A stretch of 42,809 nt of DNA from CAJBVG01 sp044337515 (GCA_044337515.1 JBIINK010000017.1:1-42809); one strand, 5' to 3'; positions 8,237 to 16,883 are shown, counted from the stretch's first letter. Translations and numbers: made by a program. The notes: generated by a model from the sequence alone, not told the origin.

Positions 8237-9916
8237 ATGTCAGACGAGAAAATCATATTTTCGATGGCGGGTGTAAATAAGATACATCCTCCTCAAAAAC
8301 AAGTACTTAAGAACATATATCTTTCCTTTTTTTACGGTGCCAAAATAGGTGTGTTAGGTTTAAATGGTTCTGGTAAATCATCTTTATTAAGAATAATTGC
8401 TGGGGTTGATAAGGCTTATCAAGGCGAAGTGGTGTTTTCACCAGGATATTCTGTTGGCTATTTAGAGCAAGAGCCACAGTTAGATGATAGTAAAACAGTA
8501 CGTGAGATTGTAGAAGAGGGAGTTAAGTCGATTACTGATATTATTAAAGAATACGAAGCCATTAATGAAGCCTTTGGACTGCCAGAAAACTACGAAGATG
8601 CTGACAAAATGGACAAGTTGATGCAAAAGCAAGGTGAATTGCAGGACAAGATAGATGCTGTTGGAGGTTGGGAACTTGATTCGAAATTAGAGCGAGCAAT
8701 GGATGCATTGCGTTGCCCAGATTCGGATACCCCAATAAATGTATTATCTGGAGGAGAGCGCAGACGTGTTGCGTTGTGTAGATTATTACTACAAGAACCC
8801 GATGTTTTATTATTAGATGAGCCTACCAACCACTTAGATGCGGAGTCTATTGACTGGTTAGAGCAACATTTACAACAATACAAAGGAACAGTTATAGCCG
8901 TTACCCACGATCGTTATTTCTTGGATAATGTAGCCGGATGGATACTTGAATTAGACAGAGGTGAAGGCATTCCTTGGAAAGGAAATTACTCATCATGGTT
9001 AGAACAAAAAGCGAAGAGATTAGCGAGCGAAGAGAAACAAGAAACTAAGCGCCAGAAAACATTAGAGCGAGAATTAGAATGGGTACGTATGGCTCCGAAA
9101 GCTCGACATGCAAAATCGAAAGCACGTTTATCGAACTATGATAAATTAGCGAGTGAAGAAACAGGAGAAAGAGAAGCACGTTTAGAATTGTTCATTCCAC
9201 CAGGTCCACGTTTAGGTAATGTGGTTATTGAATCGAATAATATTTCTAAAGCATACGGAGATAAATTATTGTATGAAAATTTAACCTTCTCCCTCCCACC
9301 AGCAGGTATTGTTGGGATTATTGGTCCGAACGGTGCAGGTAAAACAACCTTATTCAAATTAATTACTGGAGAAGAAACACCAGATTCTGGAACATTCAAA
9401 ATTGGTGAAACCGTTAAGCTTGCTTATGTAGATCAAATGCATAAGGACATGGATAATGAGAAAACAGTTTTCGAAACCATCACAGGTGGTACAGATAATA
9501 TGCTGTTAGGGAATAAGCAAATCAATTCTAGAGCGTATGTTTCTCGTTTCAATTTCAATGGTGCCGATCAACAAAAGAAAATAGCAAACTTATCAGGAGG
9601 TGAACGTAATCGAGTTCACTTAGCGATGATGTTAAAACAAGGCGCTAATGTAATTTTACTGGATGAGCCATCGAATGATATTGACATTAACACTTTACGT
9701 TCATTAGAAGAAGCCCTAGAAGAATTTGGAGGATGTGCAGTAATTATCTCCCACGACCGTTGGTTCTTGGATAGAATATGTACACATATTTTAGCGTTTG
9801 AAGGAGATTCTCAAGTGTACTTCTTTGATGGTAATTACACAGAGTACGAAGAGAATAAAAAGAAGCGATTAGGGGATATTGGACCGAAGAGAATTCGTTA
9901 TAAGAAACTAACTTAA
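8237..9916 (+). CDS. ettA: ABC-F translational throttle ATPase EttA
   Basis: EttA is a soluble ABC-F protein that binds the ribosomal E site and gates entry into elongation according to the ATP/ADP state. The 559-residue protein has two ATPase domains: Walker A GLNGSGKS (41-48), signature LSGGERRR and Walker B LLLDEPTNHLD (about 191-201) in the first; Walker A GPNGAGKT (363-370), LSGGERNR and VILLDEPSNDID in the second. Between them lies the basic P-site tRNA interaction linker (about 245-305, with ARHAKSKAR). An arm insertion of about 95-145 in domain 1 is the EttA hallmark. Length matches the family exactly. It is a single gene flanked by repeat-filled gaps; the ATG is preceded by ATAATACA, with A at -3 and -6. 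Confidence 0.93.
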   Translation: MSDEKIIFSMAGVNKIHPPQKQVLKNIYLSFFYGAKIGVLGLNGSGKSSLLRIIAGVDKAYQGEVVFSPGYSVGYLEQEPQLDDSKTVREIVEEGVKSITDIIKEYEAINEAFGLPENYEDADKMDKLMQKQGELQDKIDAVGGWELDSKLERAMDALRCPDSDTPINVLSGGERRRVALCRLLLQEPDVLLLDEPTNHLDAESIDWLEQHLQQYKGTVIAVTHDRYFLDNVAGWILELDRGEGIPWKGNYSSWLEQKAKRLASEEKQETKRQKTLERELEWVRMAPKARHAKSKARLSNYDKLASEETGEREARLELFIPPGPRLGNVVIESNNISKAYGDKLLYENLTFSLPPAGIVGIIGPNGAGKTTLFKLITGEETPDSGTFKIGETVKLAYVDQMHKDMDNEKTVFETITGGTDNMLLGNKQINSRAYVSRFNFNGADQQKKIANLSGGERNRVHLAMMLKQGANVILLDEPSNDIDINTLRSLEEALEEFGGCAVIISHDRWFLDRICTHILAFEGDSQVYFFDGNYTEYEENKKKRLGDIGPKRIRYKKLT

Positions 9917-9919
9917 TAA

Positions 9920-9977
9920 ATTTTAAATTCTAAATTCTAAATTTCTTGCCTGACACTAGGTAGGAATTTCTAAATTG
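9920..9977 (+). repeat. AAATTCT heptamer repeat and degenerate palindrome 3' of ettA
   Basis: Repeats of TTTTAAATTCTAAATTCT start 4 bases after the ettA stop codon. A degenerate palindrome, GCCTGACACTAGGTAGG, follows at 9948-9964, then AATTTCTAAATT. The first word recurs in the same orientation after the radical SAM gene. The rest of the gap to 10103 shows no gene or recognisable promoter. Confidence 0.7.
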
Positions 9978-10103
9978 GTATTTTTTTAAATAATATAAAA
10001 AGACAAACAAAACATCACTACTTGTTGATATGTTAATAAAAAGATAATATCCCGCTGACATTCAGTTCATTAATAATGGCTTATTTTTATAAACCATAAA
10101 CAT

Positions 10104-10577
10104 ATGAGCTGGAAAAAATTCAGTGGGGAAACTCTTCCAATCGACTTAATTTCTGAAGTTGAAAAAACAATTGAACGCGAAGCAGAGGCGGGCAATAAAT
10201 TAAAAGTTTGTATCGGTACCGATTCTCAGGTAAAAGGAAGCATGATTGATTTCGCGACAGTAATCGTTTTTTTGCGTGAGCAAAAAGGTGGATTCATGTA
10301 CATTAATCAGGAACGCATTCAGAAAAAAATGGGTATTAAAGAACGGATGCTAAGCGAAGTACAACGATCAATAGAGACTGCCTATTTACTTTGTGATTTA
10401 TTGGATTTGTACGATGTGGATTTAGAAGTACATGCTGATATAAATACAAACCCTAGCTTTAAATCGAACAAGGCATTGCATGATGCTATGGGCTACATAT
10501 TAAGTATGGGTTTTGTATTTAAGGCAAAACCAGAAGCTTTTGCAAGTTCTTGTTGTGCTGATAAAATGGTTCATTAA
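10104..10577 (+). CDS. YkuK/DUF458 family RNase H-like protein
   Basis: The 157-residue protein belongs to the DUF458 (YkuK) family, which is predicted to adopt an RNase H-like fold; its substrate is not known. Visible conserved elements are CIGTDSQVKG (about 36-45), with the acidic residue expected on the first strand of such folds, EVHADINTNPSFKSN near 110-125, and the C-terminal KPEAFASSCCADKMVH. It has no signal peptide or membrane segment and should be cytoplasmic. It is monocistronic as far as can be seen and converges with the SRPBCC gene. Nuclease activity is an inference from the fold. Confidence 0.85.
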   Translation: MSWKKFSGETLPIDLISEVEKTIEREAEAGNKLKVCIGTDSQVKGSMIDFATVIVFLREQKGGFMYINQERIQKKMGIKERMLSEVQRSIETAYLLCDLLDLYDVDLEVHADINTNPSFKSNKALHDAMGYILSMGFVFKAKPEAFASSCCADKMVH

Positions 10578-10630
10578 TCGAAACGTCGAATTGTCGAAAT
10601 TTAGAATTGTCGAAATTTAGAATTTCTAAT
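10578..10630 (+). repeat. 17-base tandem repeat 3' of the DUF458 gene
   Basis: TTGTCGAAATTTAGAAT is repeated with a period of 17, starting right after the stop codon and preceded by partial copies (CGAAACGTCGAATTGTCG). The last copy contains the palindrome GAAATT-TAG-AATTTC. It fills the short convergent gap to the SRPBCC gene. Confidence 0.75.
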
Positions 10631-10655
10631 ATGATTGCAGTTGATTGAAAAATAG

Positions 10656-11114
10656 TTATCTGAACAATTCCTTAATTTTCTTTTCGCGAAAAGAAAAAAT
10701 ATTTTCAATTTCCGAAGAGATTAAAATACTATTCATTAAACGTCCTAAAACGCCCATGGGTATAGCATAGTCAATAATGTCTATCATTTCTACGCCACCC
10801 TCTACTGCTTTAAAATGGTGTTGATGATGCCACATTGAATAAGGTCCGAAGCGTTGCTCATCGACAAAATATTTTTTATCATCTATATGCGTGATCTCCG
10901 TACACCAATCCATTTTTAAACCTAACAAAGGACTTACTTTGTAAGTGATTAACATACCTGGGTACATTTTTTCATTATTAAAGTCACTAGTAATAACAAA
11001 ACCCATTTTAGGAGGAGTAATTTTTGCAAGATTTTTAGGCGAAGAGAAGAAATCCCAAGCCTCAGATAAGCTAATAGGAATAAATGTATTGTACTTTTTA
11101 GTGTAAACTTTCAT
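10656..11114 (-). CDS. SRPBCC family protein (polyketide cyclase/ligand-binding fold)
   Basis: The 152-residue protein fits the SRPBCC (START-like) superfamily, whose members hold hydrophobic ligands in a deep pocket. The order of elements fits: an N-terminal strand with FIPISLSEAWDFFSSPKNLAKITPP, a central region with PGMLITYKVSPLLGLKMDW and SMWHHQHHFKAV, and a long C-terminal helix (about 120-152). Homologues of this subgroup (COG4276-like) are sometimes wrongly labelled cell division inhibitors. The ligand is unknown. It is cytoplasmic and lies 33 bases after the NlpE-META lipoprotein gene, so it may share that transcript. Confidence 0.8.
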   Translation of the reverse strand: MKVYTKKYNTFIPISLSEAWDFFSSPKNLAKITPPKMGFVITSDFNNEKMYPGMLITYKVSPLLGLKMDWCTEITHIDDKKYFVDEQRFGPYSMWHHQHHFKAVEGGVEMIDIIDYAIPMGVLGRLMNSILISSEIENIFSFREKKIKELFR

Positions 11115-11147
11115 ATTAAAGAAACAAGAAAAAAACAGAATTGTTTA

Positions 11148-11921
11148 TTAATTTATAATTAATATAAATTTAGCATGTGCCGGTAGTCTACCATTTCTAA
11201 GTAACAGTGTATCCTGATGTATTTGGAAATTGTCTGTAGTCTCGAAAATCTTTAGATAATCTTCTTCGATTTTCATATTTACACAGTATTTTAATGTGGT
11301 TAGCATTTTTGAAAATCTAATCTTATTAGGATTGCTTTCTTCGAACTCACCAGAAAATGAGTTGCAGCCTAAGTTACCATTGACTCTGAAGTTGGAAGCT
11401 TTAAACATAACAAATGGTACTTTAGCGTATTGTTTTGCATTAACTGTTTGTCCATTTAATTCTATAAGTTTCCAATATTTTTCAATAATCAATGAGTTGT
11501 TTTTTAATAATTCAAAACTATTAGCCACTTCATGTTGATAGGGAGTACCATATGGATCGGTCAAAATCAATTTATTTTGAGCTACTTTAAATGCATAAGT
11601 GTCTTTCGTTTTATCGCTCGGTATAATTTTTATCATGTTTGAATTTACATCCCAATTAAAAATACCAATCTGTTTGGTAAAATTTGATTTGCTACCTAGA
11701 TGATATTCTTCAACACTGTAATTTTTATTCGCTGAAAGAATAATAGTGAATTCGATTCCATCACACTCATCACACGGTAAAGTACCAGAATAAACACCTA
11801 AAACTCCTTGGGGAATAGATTTTGTAGTTGTCGCCTGACTAACATACGAATTATAGCGATTTGACTTGCAAGAAAATAATAGAATAGAAACTAAAACAGT
11901 TGCAATAAACTTACTCATCAT
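11148..11921 (-). CDS. lipoprotein with NlpE N-terminal and META (HslJ-like) domains
   Basis: The 257-residue protein starts with a short lipoprotein signal (lipobox LFSC, cysteine at residue 18), so it is anchored in a membrane. The first domain (about 38-140) looks like the NlpE N-terminal barrel, with GVYSGTLPCDECDGIEFTI including the CxxC pair typical of copper-resistance NlpE. The second (about 150-257) is a META domain: WKLIELNGQ, FRVNGNLGCNSFSGEF and a C-terminal LLLRNG strand. NlpE in E. coli signals envelope and surface stress; META domains occur in HslJ-type stress lipoproteins. A sensor or scavenger role in the envelope is an inference. Either of the two initial methionines (11921 or 11918) may be the start. 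Confidence 0.82.
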   Translation of the reverse strand: MMSKFIATVLVSILLFSCKSNRYNSYVSQATTTKSIPQGVLGVYSGTLPCDECDGIEFTIILSANKNYSVEEYHLGSKSNFTKQIGIFNWDVNSNMIKIIPSDKTKDTYAFKVAQNKLILTDPYGTPYQHEVANSFELLKNNSLIIEKYWKLIELNGQTVNAKQYAKVPFVMFKASNFRVNGNLGCNSFSGEFEESNPNKIRFSKMLTTLKYCVNMKIEEDYLKIFETTDNFQIHQDTLLLRNGRLPAHAKFILIIN

Positions 11922-11939
11922 GATTTAAATAATATTCAA

Positions 11940-13316
11940 TTATACTATTTTCTTTATCAAATTAAAGAATTTAAAAGGTGGATATTTAAAAGGCAAATCT
12001 ATCCAAGTTGGTGTATTTACAGTAGCTCTACGATTACTAAAAGCAAAGAAACTTTCTTGTCCGTGATATTTACCTAAGCCACTATTCCCTACTCCACCAA
12101 ATGGCAAGTGATGGTTTGCAATGTGCATTAGTGTGTCGTTTATACATGCGCCACCTGAAGTGGTTGATGCTAACACTTTTTGAGCTTCTTCATTCGTTCC
12201 GAAGTAATAAAATGCTAATGGTTTTTCGTGATTGTTAATGTATTGAATAGGTTCGTTTATATCAGAAAATTCAATTAATGGTAATATTGGACCAAAAATT
12301 TCATCTTGCATTAATTCGCTATTCATATCTACCTCATCCATCACCGTTGGTTCAATGTATTTATCAGCTTTATCTATTTTACCACCAATACGGATTTTAC
12401 CAAATTTTAAATAATTCGATACTCTTTCAAAAGCATTATCATTTACGATTCGAGGATAGTATTCACTTTTCTGACAATCATCACCATACATTTCTTTAAT
12501 GAATAACTCCATTTTCTGAATAAGTTTTTCTTTGACAGATTCGTGAACAAAAACATAATCAGGTGCTATGCAAGTTTGACCAGCATTTATACATTTTCCC
12601 CAGATAATTCGCTTTGCGGCAATATCTATATTAGCATCTTTATCAACTATGCAAGGGCTCTTCCCTCCTAGCTCTAAGATAACAGGAGTAAGGTTCTTCG
12701 CGGCAGCCGACATTACGACTTTACCTAAAGCCGGACTGCCTGTAAAAAATAATACATCAACCTTTTGATCTAACAAATGAGTATTTACTTCACGATCACC
12801 TTGAACTATACTAATGTATTTTTCATTGAAAGATTCTTTGATAATTACCTCTAAAATTTTTGCCACATTAGGTGTGTATGGCGATGGTTTTACAATCGCA
12901 CAACAACCTGCTGAAATAGCACCAATTAATGGATTTATTACTAATTGAAATGGATAATTCCAAGGTGATATGATTAGCGCTAAACCTAATGGTTCGTGTA
13001 TAATTGAACTAGTAGAAGGCAACAAATGCATAGGTGTTTTTACGCGTTTCGGCTTTGCCCAAGAATAGAGATGTTTTAAATGATAATCGATTTCTGAAAG
13101 CACGATACTGATTTCTGTAAGGAATGCTTCTTGAGTTGATTTATGTAAGTCTTTGTATAAAGCTTCAGAAATTTCAGCTTCATATTTTAAAATAACAGAC
13201 TTTAATTTCAATAAATTATTTTCACGAAATAAAAGTGATTTCGTTACTTGAGATTGAAAGAACTGTTGGTGATTTTCAACTAAGGTTTTAATCTTGATGT
13301 ATGATGTATTTTCCAT
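11940..13316 (-). CDS. aldehyde dehydrogenase, class 3-like
   Basis: NAD(P)-dependent oxidation of an aldehyde to the acid is the expected reaction. The 458-residue protein has IISPWNYPFQL, the ELGGKSP motif (general-base Glu), the catalytic Cys in NAGQTCIAPDY and the C-terminal LPFGGVGNSGLGKYHG. The short length and this C-terminus fit the class 3 (fatty/aromatic aldehyde) branch; the natural substrate cannot be read from sequence. I placed the start at the ATG at 13316 (MENTSYIKIK), one base after the NRAMP stop codon. A longer in-frame reading from 13361 would overlap the end of the NRAMP gene. The tight spacing implies co-transcription with the transporter. Confidence 0.9.
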   Translation of the reverse strand: MENTSYIKIKTLVENHQQFFQSQVTKSLLFRENNLLKLKSVILKYEAEISEALYKDLHKSTQEAFLTEISIVLSEIDYHLKHLYSWAKPKRVKTPMHLLPSTSSIIHEPLGLALIISPWNYPFQLVINPLIGAISAGCCAIVKPSPYTPNVAKILEVIIKESFNEKYISIVQGDREVNTHLLDQKVDVLFFTGSPALGKVVMSAAAKNLTPVILELGGKSPCIVDKDANIDIAAKRIIWGKCINAGQTCIAPDYVFVHESVKEKLIQKMELFIKEMYGDDCQKSEYYPRIVNDNAFERVSNYLKFGKIRIGGKIDKADKYIEPTVMDEVDMNSELMQDEIFGPILPLIEFSDINEPIQYINNHEKPLAFYYFGTNEEAQKVLASTTSGGACINDTLMHIANHHLPFGGVGNSGLGKYHGQESFFAFSNRRATVNTPTWIDLPFKYPPFKFFNLIKKIV

Positions 13317-13317
13317 A

Positions 13318-14580
13318 TTATCCGAAAAACTGTAAATATAATAAAAGAATAGCGGCAGCACTCATAATGAGGAGGGCTACAAACCCTAACACATTTGAGG
13401 TTCTGTTGTTTACATGCTCGCCCATTATTTCTTTATTATTAGAGATGTGCAATATGATTGCAATGAGTACTGGAGCAGTAATTCCATATAAAATAGCTGT
13501 ATAAATTAATGCCTTGATGGGCGAAATACCTATATAATTAAGGGACAAACCAACTAATAGTGATATAGCAATAATTACATAGAAACCTCGTGCTTCATGA
13601 AATTTCTTATCAAGCCCTTGCTCCCAGCCAAACGTTTCAGTGAATATATAAGATAGCGACCCACTCAAAACGGGGATTGCAATTAATCCTGTTCCAATAA
13701 CTCCAACTGCAAATAATAGATACGCCAAGTTGCCTGCTAAAGGTTTTAATGCCATAGCTGCTTGCTCTACTGTATCTATTTGATGTACTCCTCCATTAAA
13801 CAAAACAGTACCTGTAGTTAATATAATGAAGTACATAATCACACCCGAGAATGTCATTCCGAAATCAACATCTTGTTGCATTTCATGAATAATTTTTTTA
13901 TTCACTACCAAGTGTTTCTTTTTATGTTTCATCTCTTCTACTTCAACGGAAGCTTGCCAGAAAAATAAGTAAGGAGAAATTGTTGTTCCTAAAATACCAA
14001 CTAGAATAGCAATAAAATTTTTATCGAATTTAATGGTAGGTATAAAAGTTGATTTCAATATCAAGACATAGTCCTGTTTATACAAAAAGGGAACTACAAA
14101 ATAAACCAACATCACTATGCACAAGTATTTTAAGATGGATGCGATTTTTAGATAGGGTAAGTAGATAATTAGCCCTAATAAGAGTGCGGTAAAAAACACA
14201 CTAAAGAAAGTAGCATCAATTGCTGGAAACAACAAATTACCTACAGCTCCCATTCCTGCTATATCTGCGCCAATGTTCATAATAATAGCAGGGAAGCTAA
14301 ATAACAACATTAGATAAAGTATAGGTTTTGGATAATGCTTTTTTAAAGTACCTGTTAAACCTTGTGAGGTTACCAATCCAATACGAGCACACATTTGCTG
14401 TATTGCCGCCATTAATGGAAAAGCAACTATGGAAGTCCATAAGGTAGACAAACCATAAGCAGCACCGGCTTGAGAGTACGTTGCTATTCCAGAGGGGTCG
14501 TCATCACTAGCGCCTGTTACTAAACCTGGACCGATGATCTTCCAGAATCGTATTAGCTTGGTAGATAACTTTTGTTTCAT
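13318..14580 (-). CDS. NRAMP-like metal transporter with non-canonical metal site
   Basis: The 420-residue membrane protein has about 11 hydrophobic segments and fits the SLC11/NRAMP superfamily, which moves divalent metals into the cytoplasm. The first helix carries GASDDDPSGIATYSQAG (residues about 23-39) where classical Mn/Fe NRAMPs have DPGN. The sixth helix has GTTISPYLFFWQAS (198-211) where they have the metal-ligand MPH motif. The protein therefore belongs to a divergent NRAMP branch, and its ion may not be Mn or Fe. Mg-transporting NRAMP relatives are known, but assigning this protein to them is inference. It is upstream of and nearly touching the aldehyde dehydrogenase gene. Confidence 0.85.
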   Translation of the reverse strand: MKQKLSTKLIRFWKIIGPGLVTGASDDDPSGIATYSQAGAAYGLSTLWTSIVAFPLMAAIQQMCARIGLVTSQGLTGTLKKHYPKPILYLMLLFSFPAIIMNIGADIAGMGAVGNLLFPAIDATFFSVFFTALLLGLIIYLPYLKIASILKYLCIVMLVYFVVPFLYKQDYVLILKSTFIPTIKFDKNFIAILVGILGTTISPYLFFWQASVEVEEMKHKKKHLVVNKKIIHEMQQDVDFGMTFSGVIMYFIILTTGTVLFNGGVHQIDTVEQAAMALKPLAGNLAYLLFAVGVIGTGLIAIPVLSGSLSYIFTETFGWEQGLDKKFHEARGFYVIIAISLLVGLSLNYIGISPIKALIYTAILYGITAPVLIAIILHISNNKEIMGEHVNNRTSNVLGFVALLIMSAAAILLLYLQFFG

Positions 14581-14592
14581 GATGATCGAATT

Positions 14593-14690
14593 AATGAAAT
14601 TCTAAATTCTAATGCCTAAATCCTAAATTTTAGTAGCTAGAAACTAGTGTAAATGAATTTTAATTTAGAATTTAAAACTTAGAACTTATA
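14593..14690. repeat. AAATTCTAAATT word repeats around the NRAMP start and radical SAM stop
   Basis: Two blocks of related words (14595-14632 and 14652-14690) surround a short non-repetitive part. In the sense of the radical SAM gene the first block starts on the stop codon and reads TAAGTTCTAAGTTTTAAATT, matching the word that follows ettA in the same orientation. Confidence 0.7.
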
Positions 14691-15603
14691 ATAAAGAGCC
14701 TTGTTTGATTCCGCGTTCTATAAATACTCGATCGATTTGTTGTTGCATTACCGCTTTTTTCATTCCCCAGTTCGGTGCAATGAGCATATCTTGGTCGGAT
14801 AGGCCGAATAAGCGTTGAATAACTACATCCTCTCTTAATAAAGGAATAAACTTGCATAAGAAATCGGTGTATTCGTCTAAGCTAAATAATTTAAAGGGAT
14901 TGCGTTTATACATTACCCCCATAATTGAACCTTCTACAATATGTAGATGATGAAGCTTCACGAATTTTATTTGTTTGTTTTTATTGATGACGTCCGCATA
15001 TTTCAACATCATTTCTTCGGTCTCCCAAGGGAAGCCAAAAACAGTATGAATACAGGTTTCTACTTTAGAATCTTTTAATAAGTCTAACGCATTTTCTAAA
15101 TCTTCGTGTGTACAACCTCTGTTTATACGGGCTAAAGTATCGTTGTAAATCGACTCCATTCCCATTTCTATATCCACATCAAAACGGTCGGTATAGCTTT
15201 CTAGTAATTTTATTTTTTCGGCGTCGATGCAATCCGGACGAGTACCCACAGATAGTCCAACGATGTCTTCTGTATAATACGATAAGGCTTCGTCGTACAT
15301 AGATTTTAAGTAGTGCGTAGGCGCATAAGTATTCGTATTAGGCTGGAAGTACACAATTATTTTATCTGCCTTATAACTCGCCTTAGCTTGCTTTACTCCA
15401 ACTTCCATTTGCTCAGCAATTGTAGGTTGCTTACGAGCCGTTTCTGGAGTAAAAGAATCTACATTGCAATAGGTACAACCACCATAGCCTTTAGTGCCAT
15501 CGCGATTCGGACAAGTAAAGCCACCATCTACGATTACTTTATAGATCCGTTGACCATTGTACTTTTCTCGAAGATGTTCACTGTAGGAGTTGTAGCCGCG
15601 CAT
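14686..15603 (-). CDS. radical SAM protein, TIGR01212/YtqA family
   Basis: The 305-residue protein is a radical SAM enzyme of the TIGR01212 family (YtqA in Bacillus). The iron-sulfur cysteines are C31, C43 and C46 in CPNRDGTKGYGGCTYC, the long CX11CX2C spacing typical of this Elp3-like group. Later elements are VGLSVGTRPDCI (about 118-129), DIEMGMESIYNDTLARINRG and HTVFGFPWETEEMM. The reaction is unknown; the family has been suspected to act on RNA. It has no signal and should be cytoplasmic. It lies between two repeat-filled gaps and is probably transcribed alone; a -7-like TACATTCG ends two bases before the ATG. Confidence 0.9.
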   Translation of the reverse strand: MRGYNSYSEHLREKYNGQRIYKVIVDGGFTCPNRDGTKGYGGCTYCNVDSFTPETARKQPTIAEQMEVGVKQAKASYKADKIIVYFQPNTNTYAPTHYLKSMYDEALSYYTEDIVGLSVGTRPDCIDAEKIKLLESYTDRFDVDIEMGMESIYNDTLARINRGCTHEDLENALDLLKDSKVETCIHTVFGFPWETEEMMLKYADVINKNKQIKFVKLHHLHIVEGSIMGVMYKRNPFKLFSLDEYTDFLCKFIPLLREDVVIQRLFGLSDQDMLIAPNWGMKKAVMQQQIDRVFIERGIKQGSLL

Positions 15604-15692
15604 ACCGAATGTAAATTGTAAATTTTAAATTAAGTTATTAGGTATATTAGGTTATTGAGTTAATTTGATACAATTATACTTAATACTTAATA

Positions 15693-15740
15693 CTTAATAA
15701 CCCAATAACTTAATAACCCAATAACTTAATAACCTAATAA
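15693..15740. repeat. three tandem 16-base repeats between the radical SAM gene and the outer-membrane gene
   Basis: CTTAATAACCCAATAA occurs three times without gaps; the third copy has one substitution. Degenerate copies extend from about 15679 to the stop codon of the outer-membrane gene at 15758, and an inverted, degenerate relative lies at about 15630-15665. Read on the minus strand it is an octamer array (TTATTGGG, TTATTAAG, TTAATGGG) downstream of the outer-membrane gene. Confidence 0.9.
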
Positions 15741-15757
15741 CCCATTAACCCTGTAAC

Positions 15758-16870
15758 CTAATTTCTTTTCTTCAGTTCAAAAGTATCTCGGTAAGTTAAA
15801 AACAGGCTATTTGAAAATTCGAAGCTTGGGTTATCTAAATCCCAATAGGGTTCTAAACGTGCAGAGATACTGAAGTTTTCATTAATGTCGTAATCGGAAA
15901 TTAATCTGACGAATAATAAATTTCTTTTAGCTTGATAATATCCTGGATTATTTATTTGTTCACTTGATGATCTGTATAATGGTGCACCATGAACCGCATT
16001 GAAATTATTTGCATTCCAATAGGTTGTGCTTATCGAAGTATGTCCAAATTTCCAACCAAGATTTGCCATAATGCCATAACCATTATTAGCTGGGAAAACT
16101 TTAGTGAATGAAAAATCATTGAAGGTCATCCATTGTGCATCTGCGAAAATATAATGATGGGGTTTGTTATTGTAATGATATTTAAATTCTGCGCCAATAG
16201 CTGTATTTAATAGGGTTTGCAGAGTTCTGTCAGGAGTATCGATTTGCCCTCCTTTATGATATACAAAAAACGAAAAAGGAATATTGACTTCCCACGTTTT
16301 CGTATTTACAGTTTTCCAATCGCCATGGAATCCTCCAGAAATTTCTTCTTGCACTGGAGAAATTTTATAAATCATATTTTCCCAATTGATCCAAGCATCA
16401 AAATGCAAAGTAGAATCATCGTATAAAAATTGATTTCCAAATTCAAGGTGATTGGTAATTATTCTGTCGTAATTATAAATGGCTTCTGGTAGATGATGAG
16501 ATACATTCCCTTTCAATTGGCCTGCTATGATTTGCCATTTGCCAGGGTGGTAATTAATTCGGAATGTTGTTTGATTTTCATTCAATGCCTTTGCACCATA
16601 ATCTTTTCTCAGAAATACGCCACCTTCTAAGCTTAAATTTTTCTGTGGGTTAAAGGTAACCGTAGGTTGAAGAATAGTTCCGAAGTAAGTAATGCCATCA
16701 GCAAATTTATTGAAGTACTCATAATTTCGCATAAAATTATGATTGTACACATTCAATTGCCATTTAGAATCGGTGATTGCGCTATTGTTTTCAAGTAGTG
16801 TATTGTCTACTTGAGCCTTCGCGAAAAACGAAAATAGAAAAAGGAAAATGGTCAGTTTAAGTACTTTCAT
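15758..16870 (-). CDS. outer-membrane beta-barrel-like protein of unknown function
   Basis: I do not recognise the family. The 370-residue product has a clear signal peptide (KVLKLTIFLFLFSFFAKAQ, cleavage after AKA) and a mature part rich in alternating aromatic and polar residues, as in outer-membrane barrels: WQIIAGQLKGNVSHH, HLEFGNQFLYDDSTLHFDAW, FKYHYNNKPHHYIFADAQWM. The C-terminal part contains the strand-like NLLFVRLISDYDINENFSI, SARLEPYWD and SNSLFLTYRDTFELKKRN. Glu/His/Trp-rich loops are frequent. Start: the ATG at 16870 fits the signal peptide; an in-frame ATG 33 bases upstream would add the non-signal MAHCSNCYLSG. A porin or surface-barrel role is an inference. The stop codon lies inside the flanking repeat. 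Confidence 0.65.
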   Translation of the reverse strand: MKVLKLTIFLFLFSFFAKAQVDNTLLENNSAITDSKWQLNVYNHNFMRNYEYFNKFADGITYFGTILQPTVTFNPQKNLSLEGGVFLRKDYGAKALNENQTTFRINYHPGKWQIIAGQLKGNVSHHLPEAIYNYDRIITNHLEFGNQFLYDDSTLHFDAWINWENMIYKISPVQEEISGGFHGDWKTVNTKTWEVNIPFSFFVYHKGGQIDTPDRTLQTLLNTAIGAEFKYHYNNKPHHYIFADAQWMTFNDFSFTKVFPANNGYGIMANLGWKFGHTSISTTYWNANNFNAVHGAPLYRSSSEQINNPGYYQAKRNLLFVRLISDYDINENFSISARLEPYWDLDNPSFEFSNSLFLTYRDTFELKKRN

Positions 16871-16883
16871 TCCACTAAGATAA

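Noticed and set aside
13317..13361. longer aldehyde dehydrogenase start overlapping the NRAMP gene
   Set aside because: The extra residues (MLPLFFYYIYSFSDN) are the shifted-frame reading of the transporter's last helix; the ATG at 13316 fits homologues.
15693..15740. possible CRISPR-like repeat array
   Set aside because: The copies are 16 bases and directly adjacent with no spacers, and no cas gene is near; the same holds for the 25-base repeat at 16884-16929 and the heptamer arrays.
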